Source of the DNA: Candidatus Woesearchaeota archaeon
GTDB taxonomy: Archaea > Nanobdellota > Nanobdellia > Woesearchaeales > GW2011-AR9
Direction: 5' to 3'
DNA length: 12,310 bases
Assembly (NCBI GenBank): GCA_016181345.1
Contig: JACOZM010000059.1
Coordinates: forward strand, 1 to 12,310
Shown here: piece by piece, positions 1 to 6,083 of the stretch
How positions within the stretch are numbered: the stretch's first letter is position 1
How the letters are laid out: the number at the start of each line of letters is the position of its first letter
Position numbers and translations under genes: made by a program
The notes under the pieces: generated by a model
What the model was told of the DNA's origin: nothing
The model's input: the letters and a program-made list of their open reading frames with translations, nothing else
Databases searched by the model: none

Positions 1-703
1 TGCTTAAAACTTCTATTAAACTATTTACTTTTTGGGATGGTTTTAATTCTGCCAGCATCTTTTGTTTTTCTAAATTTCTAACTTTTTCTTCATGATATAT
101 CACTTTATTGATTAATTCTTTATCAATTACATTGCTCTCTTTACCAACCAATTCAGCAAAAGATCTAGTAAATAATTTATTACCTACTGGAGAAAAAATG
201 ATCTTTGTTGAGGGAGTGGTCAGCACAGAAAAGTAGTGGGCAATATCTTCTACTCTTTTTTCTTGAAGAAACTGTAACACTTTTCTTTCTAACTTAGCAA
301 TGCGATGTGGTTGTGACACAATATAACAATTAAACAATCGGCCTAACTTCATTCCATAAAAATCGTGTAATTCCCAAAGCTGTTTGGCAGTTAGCTTAGA
401 GAGATCTGTGGCGATAAGTTTCTTTATCTCGGAAAGAACTTCATCGCTAGATGTTTTAATAGATTGAAGATACAAATTAAATTTTTTCTTATTGGTTAAG
501 AATTTGTACCAGTTCTCTGCTTCTAAGTTTAATTCTTCTTCTGGTAAATAAAATTCTGCATGGAAATCCTTCCCAAATGTAAGCCCATTATTTATACCGC
601 ACCCCCATCTTTTTTTTGACCTACGACCATAATTTGACAAAATAGGAGCTAATTCATAATAATTATAATTCTCTTCTACCCACATAAAAGAATATTTTGA
701 CAT
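1..703 (-). CDS. PEP-utilising-enzyme-like protein, N-terminal part (runs off window)
   Basis: This is an open frame of 234 codons on the minus strand, starting at ATG 703 and still open at base 1, so the C-terminus is missing. The visible part is soluble, mostly helical and rich in aromatic residues (MSKYSFMWVEEN at the start). It includes a helical stretch, LWELHDFYGMKLGRLFNCY followed by IVSQPHRI, that resembles the central helical region found in many archaeal proteins that end in a PEP-utilising-enzyme mobile domain. That C-terminal swivelling His domain would lie outside the window, so no catalytic residue can be shown and the family call rests on resemblance only. A weak TATA-like stretch (727-734) sits about 27 bases upstream of the ATG, and an AGAGG motif precedes it. 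The gene is divergent from the SulP gene. It could also be an unrelated helical protein. Confidence 0.6.
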   Translation of the reverse strand, partial: MSKYSFMWVEENYNYYELAPILSNYGRRSKKRWGCGINNGLTFGKDFHAEFYLPEEELNLEAENWYKFLTNKKKFNLYLQSIKTSSDEVLSEIKKLIATDLSKLTAKQLWELHDFYGMKLGRLFNCYIVSQPHRIAKLERKVLQFLQEKRVEDIAHYFSVLTTPSTKIIFSPVGNKLFTRSFAELVGKESNVIDKELINKVIYHEEKVRNLEKQKMLAELKPSQKVNSLIEVLS

Positions 704-726
704 TATGGCCTCTTTTCTGCTTTCAA

Positions 727-734
727 TAAGTAAA
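727..734 (-). promoter_or_regulatory. weak TATA-like element for the 703 (-) gene
   Basis: On the minus strand this reads TTTACTTA inside an A/T-rich stretch. Its centre is about 27 bases from the ATG at 703, which suits a leaderless archaeal mRNA. The match to the TATA consensus is only moderate. Confidence 0.3.
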
Positions 735-958
735 TTATTTCTACCATCTCAAGTCCATAGAACTTAACTAAACAATGATGCTTAATAAAGCTTACTTTTA
801 AAAACTGGCCTACTACGACTATTAACTTTAATTTTACTCTTCTTCGCTACGCTCCTTCTACTTCCCACTTACTAGTCGGTAGGATTTAACAAGAATTCTA
901 TATGTTAAACACATTAATTCTAATATCCTAATTAAATTATAAGCTCATTTGCGAAATG
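735..958. other. divergent intergenic region, no gene recognised
   Basis: This is the body of the gap between the divergent genes at 703 (-) and 992 (+). I see no convincing ORF, tRNA or long repeat. It holds a 4-bp hairpin (GCTT-AATA-AAGC, about 780-791) and a locally GC-richer, pyrimidine-rich stretch (about 840-866). Neither is interpretable. Confidence 0.4.
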
Positions 959-967
959 CTTAAATAG
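959..967 (+). promoter_or_regulatory. TATA-like box of the SulP gene
   Basis: CTTAAATAG is centred 29 bases before the ATG at 992, giving a leader of a few bases at most. A four-codon mini-frame (ATG 981) ends in a TGA that overlaps the SulP ATG. It is probably chance, because transcription should start downstream of 981. Confidence 0.5.
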
Positions 968-991
968 AACTTCCAAGTAGATGACCGCTTC

Positions 992-2746
992 ATGAAGTTT
1001 AAACCTATTAAGAACATCAAAAAAATCAAAGCAGATAGTATACAGAAAAATATAAAGAAGATCAAAGAGAAATTTGCACAAGATACTATTAAAAACAACG
1101 TTTCTGATTATTTTAAAAAGTCATTCTTATTTGATCTTAAAGCAGGATTTATTACGGCTATTGTTGCTTTACCATTAGCGATTGCTTTTGCGATTGCTTC
1201 TGGCGTACCACCCATCATGGGGTTATATACGGCAATTATCGCAGGTATCCTCGGATCAACATTAGGAGGTTCAAGATTTTCTATAACCGGCCCTACAGGA
1301 GCGATGGCAGTTATTATTCTCTCCAGCGTAAGTAAATATGGAATAGAAGGCTTACTGGTGGCTGGATTTCTAGCCGGAATAATGCAGATAGGGTTTGGTC
1401 TCTTAAAGCTGGGGAAATTCGTAACTTATATCCCTCTTCCGGTCGTTTCTGGGTTTACTGCAGGAATCGGAGCAATCATCTTCATAGGGCAGATCGCCAG
1501 TGGATTAGGGTTAAACATTCCAGCCCATGAACATGTTTGGGAGACGATTGCTGAGATCATTAAGAACTTAGTCCACATTAACCCATTAGCAGTAGGAATT
1601 ACGGTGATAACGATACTCCTGCTGGTGTTCTTACCAAAATTGTTGCAGAAAGTAAAATATTTAGAAAATATTCCTGCTTCTTTTTTAGCTTTAGCGTTAT
1701 CAACATCAGCTGTTATCCTTTGGCAGTTTAACGTGCCGCAGGTAGGATCTATCCCAACGGGATTTCCAACGTTCAGCTTCTTCAATATTAATTTTGAATT
1801 AGTTAGGGAAGTTCTTCCTTCTGCATTTACCATTGCGATGCTAGGGGTTATAGAAGCATTATTATGCGCTGTTGTCTGCGATGGAATGACGAACACAAAA
1901 CACAATGCCAATAAGGAATTAATCGGCCAAGGAATTTGTAATATTACTCTGCCTTTCTTTGGGGGGATGGCTTCAACTGCAGCAATTGCCAGGAGTGCTG
2001 TCAACATCAGAGAAGGAGCCAAGACGAGAGTATCGGGAATCATCCATGGTTTATTTCTATTAAGTATCCTATTGTTGTTTAGTCCAATTGCTCAATCTAT
2101 CCCAAGAGCTTTTCTAGCGGGAATGTTAATGTTTGTCTCTTCCAAGATGATCAATATGCGGGAAGCGTTAACTATTTTTAAAATAAGTTGGTCAGAAACA
2201 ATCGTGCTATTAATTACTTTTGGACTAACAGTCTTTACGGACTTAGTCTTTGCAGTACAAGTAGGAATGCTCTTTGCTATATTTTTGTTGTTTGTGCGTT
2301 TAACCAATATCATTGAAATAACAAAGATGGAAGATTATCAGAAACATGAAGGGATCAACGCACTCGTTTATAAAAATGAGCAGTTAGAACAGCTCGTCAA
2401 TATTTATACCATCCATGGGCCATTTTTCTTCGGAGCGATGAATGTTTTCGATAAAAAGGTAAATGAGCATATGGCTACAAACAAGTTAGTCACGATCCTA
2501 AGGATGAAATATGTTCCGTTCATTGATAGTACGGGAGTAGTACGATTAAATTCATTTATTAAAGAGAGGAAGAAAAAAGGTTTCTTGCTCCTTGCAGATA
2601 TTACTCCTACTGTCTTGAAGACATTAAAAAAAGATGAAGAGTTCAATGAACTCGTCAAATATGAAGAGATTTTTGGGAAGACGAAAGAAGCGTTAGAATA
2701 CGTCAGTAAGAACGTTCACAACATCGTCCTGAGACAAAATAACTGA
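992..2746 (+). CDS. SulP-family anion transporter with STAS domain
   Basis: This is a 584-residue membrane protein of the SulP (SLC26-like) family, whose members move sulfate, bicarbonate or other anions across the cytoplasmic membrane. A basic cytosolic tail (1-45) precedes the transmembrane domain (about 50-430). That domain opens with LKAGFITAIVALPLAIAFAI and carries the substrate-site signature GPTGAM at 100-105. The C-terminal STAS domain (about 455-575) contains DSTG at 512-515, which matches the loop that in anti-sigma-antagonist STAS domains holds a phosphorylatable Ser. Length and domain order are typical and the gene looks intact. The substrate cannot be read from the sequence, and no carbonic anhydrase or sulfate-assimilation gene lies nearby to suggest one. 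The start at 992 is supported by the TATA-like box at 959-967. Confidence 0.95.
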   Translation: MKFKPIKNIKKIKADSIQKNIKKIKEKFAQDTIKNNVSDYFKKSFLFDLKAGFITAIVALPLAIAFAIASGVPPIMGLYTAIIAGILGSTLGGSRFSITGPTGAMAVIILSSVSKYGIEGLLVAGFLAGIMQIGFGLLKLGKFVTYIPLPVVSGFTAGIGAIIFIGQIASGLGLNIPAHEHVWETIAEIIKNLVHINPLAVGITVITILLLVFLPKLLQKVKYLENIPASFLALALSTSAVILWQFNVPQVGSIPTGFPTFSFFNINFELVREVLPSAFTIAMLGVIEALLCAVVCDGMTNTKHNANKELIGQGICNITLPFFGGMASTAAIARSAVNIREGAKTRVSGIIHGLFLLSILLLFSPIAQSIPRAFLAGMLMFVSSKMINMREALTIFKISWSETIVLLITFGLTVFTDLVFAVQVGMLFAIFLLFVRLTNIIEITKMEDYQKHEGINALVYKNEQLEQLVNIYTIHGPFFFGAMNVFDKKVNEHMATNKLVTILRMKYVPFIDSTGVVRLNSFIKERKKKGFLLLADITPTVLKTLKKDEEFNELVKYEEIFGKTKEALEYVSKNVHNIVLRQNN

Positions 2747-2803
2747 ATGATCTATTTCAAGATAATTCTGGAAAATACCTGGAAATATGGAAATGTTCGG
2801 AAG

Positions 2804-2812
2804 GTTTTTTTG
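2804..2812 (+). terminator. T-tract terminator candidate after SulP
   Basis: Seven consecutive T (2805-2811) lie about 60 bases after the SulP stop and before the next promoter. Archaeal termination commonly uses such tracts without a hairpin. The position fits, but the tract is short. Confidence 0.4.
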
Positions 2813-2840
2813 TCTAGGAGTTTTGGTCTCATTAAAAAAG

Positions 2841-2848
2841 TTTATATT
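2841..2848 (+). promoter_or_regulatory. TATA box of the alpha/beta hydrolase gene
   Basis: TTTATATT, preceded by the purine-rich AAAAAG (possible BRE), is centred 26-27 bases before ATG 2871. This implies a leaderless mRNA starting at that ATG and rules against the upstream in-frame ATGs (2787, 2793), which would lie ahead of the promoter. Confidence 0.7.
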
Positions 2849-2870
2849 CTGCGCTTCTTTTGATGATACT

Positions 2871-3632
2871 ATGAAAAAAGAGATATCGTTTAAAAACAAA
2901 AGAAAACTGACTCTTCGAGGATATGTTTTTGAGCCTCAAAAGTACGATACTGCTGTCATGTTTCTCCACGGATTTCCTTCCAGCTGTGAAGGTTTTACCG
3001 CTTCGAGAATCGCTCTGGAATTAGAAAAATTAGGATATTTAACCCTCGTGTTTAGTTTCTCCCATAGCCCTCCTTCTGAGGGAAAATTTGAAGATAAATT
3101 GATGAGTAAAGAAGTTGAGGATATTAAATATGCGATAGACTTTCTGTTTCAGCACTACGAAATTAAGAACTTAGTGTTAATAGGCCATTCGACTGGAGCG
3201 ATTGACGCTTCATTATACGCACATAAAGATAAAAGGATTACAAAATTAATTTTAATGGGTGCAGAATCGGATACAAAGCATTCGGTAAGATATGATTTTA
3301 CAGATCAACAAGTTCAAGATTTCTGGACTAAAGGGCATATTGTCTATAACAGTCCTGGAAAATGGTATCATCATAAAAAATTAAAAAAAGCCTTTTATGA
3401 CGAATTCTTTACTTTGGAGATACCTAAAGCAATTAAAAAATTTAAACGGCCTTTATTGATAGTACATGGAGAAAAAGACGAAGCTATTCCTTTATCCGAT
3501 CCTGAAAAATTATTTGAGAATGCTAATAAGCCAAAGAAGCTTATTATTATTCGCGGAGCTGATCATCGATTTACTAATCCGATACACTTCAAGAAGTTAT
3601 TAACTGTAATTGAAAATTTTATCAAGAACTAA
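2871..3632 (+). CDS. alpha/beta-fold serine hydrolase
   Basis: This is a 253-residue cytosolic hydrolase of the alpha/beta fold. The oxyanion-hole motif HGFPS is at 33-37. The nucleophile elbow GHSTG is at 105-109, with Ser107 the expected nucleophile. GEKDEAIP supplies the acid (Asp203) and GADHRF the base (His232). All three triad positions are in canonical order and spacing, so an active esterase or acyl-hydrolase is likely; the substrate is unknown. There is no signal peptide or lid-type insertion beyond a short cap region (about 140-185). The frame is open 28 codons further upstream, but the TATA box at 2841-2848 lies inside that extension, so the start is placed at 2871. It stands alone as a transcription unit between the SulP and DsrE-like genes, and I see no functional link to either. 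Confidence 0.9.
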   Translation: MKKEISFKNKRKLTLRGYVFEPQKYDTAVMFLHGFPSSCEGFTASRIALELEKLGYLTLVFSFSHSPPSEGKFEDKLMSKEVEDIKYAIDFLFQHYEIKNLVLIGHSTGAIDASLYAHKDKRITKLILMGAESDTKHSVRYDFTDQQVQDFWTKGHIVYNSPGKWYHHKKLKKAFYDEFFTLEIPKAIKKFKRPLLIVHGEKDEAIPLSDPEKLFENANKPKKLIIIRGADHRFTNPIHFKKLLTVIENFIKN

Positions 3633-3647
3633 TAAATTCAGGTGAAA

Positions 3648-3656
3648 GTATAAAAG
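3648..3656 (+). promoter_or_regulatory. TATA-like box of the DsrE-like gene
   Basis: GTATAAAAG lies about 59 bases before ATG 3711, which predicts a leader of roughly 30 bases. The leader contains a Shine-Dalgarno motif (GAGGT, 3700-3704, six bases before the ATG) and a weak 4-bp hairpin TGGG/CCCA (3674-3689). This gene is therefore one of the few here with a leadered mRNA. Confidence 0.5.
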
Positions 3657-3710
3657 CCAATTTAAGAAGAAGATTGGGGTAATAATCCCACTAATAGACG
3701 AGGTAAAACC

Positions 3711-4037
3711 ATGAAAATAGGATTAATTTTAAATACAAACGAAGCAGAGACATGCTGGAATTGTTTTCGATTGGGAAATGAAGCACTTAATAACAATAAT
3801 TCTGTAAAAATATTTCTTCTAGGAAATGGTGTTGAAGTTGAAGACGTAAAAGATATAAGATTTCCTTTGCTTGATGAGGTAATGCACACATTTGTGAAAA
3901 ATGAGGGAGCAATTCTAGCCTGTGGAAGTTGCCTAAAGATAAGAGAAAAAGGAGGAAGTGCAATTTGCCCGGTTTCTACTATGAAAGACCTCTTAAAATT
4001 AGTTGAAGAATCTGATAAGATTATAACCTTTAGCTAG
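3711..4037 (+). CDS. DsrE/DsrF-like family protein
   Basis: This is a small 108-residue cytosolic protein of the DsrE/TusD-like fold. It has an N-terminal Rossmann-like strand (MKIGLILNTNEAE), the VKIFLLGNGVEVE strand-turn at 32-44 and the family's conserved cysteine loop ACGSCLKIR, with Cys71 and Cys74. Further cysteines are Cys15, Cys18 and Cys86. Family members relay persulfide sulfur or form DsrEFH/TusBCD-like complexes, and Cys71 or Cys74 would be the acceptor by analogy. No DsrF, DsrH, DsrC, TusA or sulfurtransferase gene is seen beside it, so it is an orphan whose partner is unknown. A tRNA-modification gene follows at 4130, which might hint at a role in tRNA thiolation, but that gene has its own likely promoter. 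The ATG is supported by the GAGGT motif six bases upstream. Confidence 0.85.
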   Translation: MKIGLILNTNEAETCWNCFRLGNEALNNNNSVKIFLLGNGVEVEDVKDIRFPLLDEVMHTFVKNEGAILACGSCLKIREKGGSAICPVSTMKDLLKLVEESDKIITFS

Positions 4038-4098
4038 AATATAGGGATGATCGTTAGTTAGTGGAGTAGTTTTTGTATACATACGGAAAAAAGAATAA

Positions 4099-4106
4099 CT
4101 TTAAGA
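4099..4106 (+). promoter_or_regulatory. weak TATA-like element of the Dus gene
   Basis: CTTTAAGA is centred about 27 bases before ATG 4130, which is the right distance for a leaderless start. The match is weak. It favours 4130 over the in-frame ATG at 4073. Confidence 0.35.
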
Positions 4107-4129
4107 AAAGTAACTTCTTTTTACTTCAG

Positions 4130-5065
4130 ATGAACAAGTTTCTTTTTGGAAGGCTATGGCTTTCACCGATGGAAGGAGTTTCCGACCTAGGATTTAGAAC
4201 TATCTGTAATGACTCTGGAGCTTCTTTAACATTTACAGAAATGATCCGCGCCTCATCTTTAGTTCAAGGGAATAAAGCGACATTAAGTTTAGTTGACACG
4301 TTCACTCATTCTCCTCCTACAGGTATTCAGCTATTAGTCAATAAAAAAGAGATTCTACAAAAAGCTTTGGCCATGATTCGTGAAGGAATTGAAACAAAAG
4401 ATGGACGTTTTTCTAACCTATCTGTGATTGATCTAAATTTTGGCTGTCCCTCTCCTGAAATTATTCAGATTGGCCAAGGCCCAGCTATGCTGAAACGCAT
4501 TACTCGGATGAAGGAATTGCTGACTGTTCTGAGGAAAGAATCTCCTCTTCCCTGCGGGATAAAAATACGGTTAGGATTAAATGATCGAGAGAAGAAGGAA
4601 AAGATTTATTTGCGAATTCTAGAGATAGCCAATGATCTTGGGTTAGACTATCTTACTGTTCATCCGAAAACTGCTGCTGATAGTTCTTTAGCCCCTATTG
4701 ATTGGAAAGCCCTGGAGGAAATTATTTCTCATGCAAAAATACCTATTATGGGAAATGGTTTTGTCGTCGATGGACCTAGTGCCCGGAAGATGCTGGATGC
4801 GGGGTGTAAAGCAGTGATGATTGCTCGAGCTTCAGTAGGTAACCCACATATATTTAGCGAGATTGAAACTTTTTTGACCACGGGGCGGAAGATAGCCCCT
4901 GCTAATCCTAGTGATTATCAAGCAGCTTGGAAAAGATATTCCTCTATTGCTACTAGGTACGGAACGAATAAAAAGTACTATGAGTATCATCAAAAAATGT
5001 TTGAGTTGCGGATGAAAGGAGATCAAGGATATCATTCTCCTTTAAGGATATTGAAATGGGTCTAA
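4130..5065 (+). CDS. tRNA-dihydrouridine synthase family protein
   Basis: This is a 311-residue TIM-barrel flavoenzyme of the Dus family (COG0042 type), which reduces specific uridines in tRNA to dihydrouridine using FMN. The motifs in order are PMEGVSD at 13-19 (FMN-binding N-terminus), NFGCP at 103-107 with Cys106 as the expected catalytic acid, KIR at 145-147, HPKT at 178-181, GNGF at 208-211 and MIARASVGNP (the usual form is closer to MIGRGA-NP). Its length equals that of bacterial Dus proteins, so the C-terminal helical tRNA-binding domain is probably present. The family also includes some non-tRNA FMN enzymes, and which uridine is modified cannot be inferred. The frame is open to ATG 4073, but conservation begins just after Met20 of that longer version and a TATA-like element precedes 4130. 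Confidence 0.88.
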   Translation: MNKFLFGRLWLSPMEGVSDLGFRTICNDSGASLTFTEMIRASSLVQGNKATLSLVDTFTHSPPTGIQLLVNKKEILQKALAMIREGIETKDGRFSNLSVIDLNFGCPSPEIIQIGQGPAMLKRITRMKELLTVLRKESPLPCGIKIRLGLNDREKKEKIYLRILEIANDLGLDYLTVHPKTAADSSLAPIDWKALEEIISHAKIPIMGNGFVVDGPSARKMLDAGCKAVMIARASVGNPHIFSEIETFLTTGRKIAPANPSDYQAAWKRYSSIATRYGTNKKYYEYHQKMFELRMKGDQGYHSPLRILKWV

Positions 5066-5082
5066 GATTCATTTGAAAAATG

Positions 5083-5116
5083 GTTAAGATGATTAAGATT
5101 TAAGAAGATTAAGATT
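5083..5116 (+). repeat. short degenerate GATTAAGATT repeats
   Basis: GATTAAGATT occurs exactly at 5091-5100 and 5107-5116, and a related TTAAGATG precedes them. A similar A/G/T pattern reappears near 9841-9868. This is low-complexity intergenic sequence just after the Dus stop with no evident function. Confidence 0.4.
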
Positions 5117-5130
5117 AACAACATTAGTTA

Positions 5131-5147
5131 AGAAAAAGATTTTTTCT
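5131..5147. terminator. symmetric bidirectional terminator candidate
   Basis: AGAAAAA-GAT-TTTTTCT is a 7-bp inverted repeat with a 3-base loop lying between two converging genes (Dus ending at 5065 and the YkgJ-like gene ending at 5211). It offers a T-tract in each direction, so one element could stop both transcripts. Confidence 0.5.
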
Positions 5148-5210
5148 GATAAGGTCATCTATTCCACATTTGTAAATTCAAACTCAGAATAGGGATGAGG
5201 TTTAGCAATC

Positions 5211-5606
5211 TTATATCCCAACGCAACCGTAAAACTTTCCTTCTCGGACGGCTAGGCAACGAGGAGATAATTTCACTTCTTTTTTCTTTGGATCTAGAAA
5301 TATGGGATATTCTGCGCAAACTTTTGGCCTATTGTTGTCTTTATAGATAGAGCATTTCCATTCTGATAATGAAGGACAAGGCTTATCTGATTGACCCATA
5401 TATAACGAATACTGGTCTTCACCAATCTTCTTCACTTGCTCTTTAGATTCGGGCAAATTTCCTTTTGTTACCGCTTTGAGCTCTTTTCCATTTAATGGCA
5501 AGTATCCTTTCCTACAACAATAAGCATGGCACTCTTCAAAACAAAATGAGCTGATAGAATTTCTCGCTTCAACAGTTATAGTTAAAGCTTTATCAGGAGT
5601 TGTCAT
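5211..5606 (-). CDS. YkgJ-family cysteine-cluster protein
   Basis: This is a 131-residue cytosolic protein with nine cysteines in the arrangement of the YkgJ (zinc/iron-chelating, Fe-S cluster candidate) family. An N-terminal C-x3-C-x3-CC group occupies Cys22, 26, 30 and 31. It is followed by PCPSL (Cys77), WKCSIY (Cys85), RPKVCAEYP (Cys97) and two late cysteines, Cys117 and Cys128. The RP-x-C-x-x-YP signature is characteristic. A bound metal or cluster is expected from the family, but no biochemical role is established. The frame extends to an ATG at 5630, but a TATA box (5629-5636) overlaps that codon, so the Met at 5606 is chosen, with a leaderless mRNA. It converges on the Dus gene and is divergent from the Nre gene. 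Confidence 0.88.
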   Translation of the reverse strand: MTTPDKALTITVEARNSISSFCFEECHAYCCRKGYLPLNGKELKAVTKGNLPESKEQVKKIGEDQYSLYMGQSDKPCPSLSEWKCSIYKDNNRPKVCAEYPIFLDPKKKEVKLSPRCLAVREGKFYGCVGI

Positions 5607-5628
5607 GGCAATCCTTTTGTGGCTATAC

Positions 5629-5636
5629 ATTATAAA
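5629..5636 (-). promoter_or_regulatory. TATA box of the YkgJ-like gene
   Basis: On the minus strand this reads TTTATAAT, centred 26-27 bases before ATG 5606. It overlaps the upstream in-frame ATG at 5630 and so excludes it as the start. Confidence 0.7.
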
Positions 5637-5706
5637 TGCATCTAGGATTATTGAGAATATGTTGATGGATTAAGACATAAAATATATCTTCTCCCCCATA
5701 GAAGTG

Positions 5707-5715
5707 ATTAAATAA
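5707..5715 (+). promoter_or_regulatory. TATA-like box of the Nre gene
   Basis: ATTAAATAA is centred 25 bases before ATG 5736. Transcription would start at or next to that ATG, so no zinc-finger-encoding upstream extension is expected. Confidence 0.6.
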
Positions 5716-5735
5716 CCTCAATTCTTTTTCTTTCT

Positions 5736-6083
5736 ATGCAAATTAAACGAGTCAAATTTAAAGATTTAGAACAGCTCCCACAATTTAAGATAAATACGAA
5801 TTTTAAGCAGGATTTTCAAGGATCTTCTCCTGCTCCGTTTATAGGAAGATTTGGCTATCCAAAGATAAATATAGGTCTCTTATCGCCGCAAATTTCTGGA
5901 GACACATCGCATTATGATTCTCCGTCATCATGGAGCAAAGAGAATTCTTCAATCCAGAGTATTGCTTCGTTACGTTATGGTCTTGTTAACAGCAGGACAC
6001 AAAACAGCGTTAAGGATATCTTTCAGAATAATAATAATAATAATAATAATAACAGTAATAATAGTGGAAATACTAGTCATTAA
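5736..6083 (+). CDS. nreA: Nre-family DNA repair protein, N-terminal segment (ends at in-frame TAA)
   Basis: This is the 115-codon N-terminal segment of an archaeal Nre protein, a PCNA-interacting family linked to repair of DNA damage. The block GSSPAPFIGRFGYPKINIGL, followed by SPQISGD and by DSPSSW (about 29-66), is the family's N-terminal signature. A Cys4 zinc-finger region, common at the N-terminus of Nre proteins, is absent; the TATA box at 5707-5715 shows it is not simply upstream. After SVKDIFQ the frame enters nine Asn codons (eight AAT plus AAC) and SNNSGNTSH, then a TAA at 6081-6083. The same frame continues without another stop to 6992, so this and the next entry are two halves of one gene. 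As it stands this piece would be a truncated protein lacking most of the domain and the PCNA motif. I am sure of the family, and less sure whether the half is functional. Confidence 0.85.
   Translation: MQIKRVKFKDLEQLPQFKINTNFKQDFQGSSPAPFIGRFGYPKINIGLLSPQISGDTSHYDSPSSWSKENSSIQSIASLRYGLVNSRTQNSVKDIFQNNNNNNNNNSNNSGNTSH
6027..6050 (+). repeat. (AAT)8 trinucleotide microsatellite inside the Nre gene
   Basis: Eight perfect AAT units in the coding frame specify Asn and are followed by AAC AGT AAT AAT. The tract lies in the linker just upstream of the in-frame stop. Three-base slippage would alter Asn number without shifting the frame. Confidence 0.95.
6081..6083 (+). other. in-frame TAA interrupting the Nre gene
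   Basis: This stop separates two open segments of the same frame: 5736-6080 and 6084-6992. The 12 codons right after it (NNRFLEIIQEVG) read smoothly into ASKPVELEVHL, a segment that looks like the family's continuous helix-strand transition. The stop therefore sits in otherwise coding sequence and is not a natural gene boundary. Confidence 0.85.

Noticed and set aside
840..866. GC-richer stretch with CTTCGCTACGCTCC
   Set aside because: It looked like a fragment of a dispersed repeat, but there is no second copy or symmetry in the window to support it.
981..995. four-codon upstream frame overlapping the SulP start
   Set aside because: The TATA position puts the expected transcription start at about 988-992, downstream of this ATG, so it is probably not transcribed.
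1426..2043. 205-codon minus-strand ORF inside the SulP gene
   Set aside because: It is a shadow of the well-conserved SulP frame, with no promoter, no recognisable motif and low-complexity antisense composition.
2787..2870. 28-codon N-terminal extension of the alpha/beta hydrolase
   Set aside because: The extension contains the TATA box at 2841-2848, and similarity to the hydrolase fold begins only after Met 2871.
5083..5116. possible CRISPR-like or origin repeats (GATTAAGATT)
   Set aside because: There are only two exact 10-base copies at a 16-base period, with no spacers and no associated genes.
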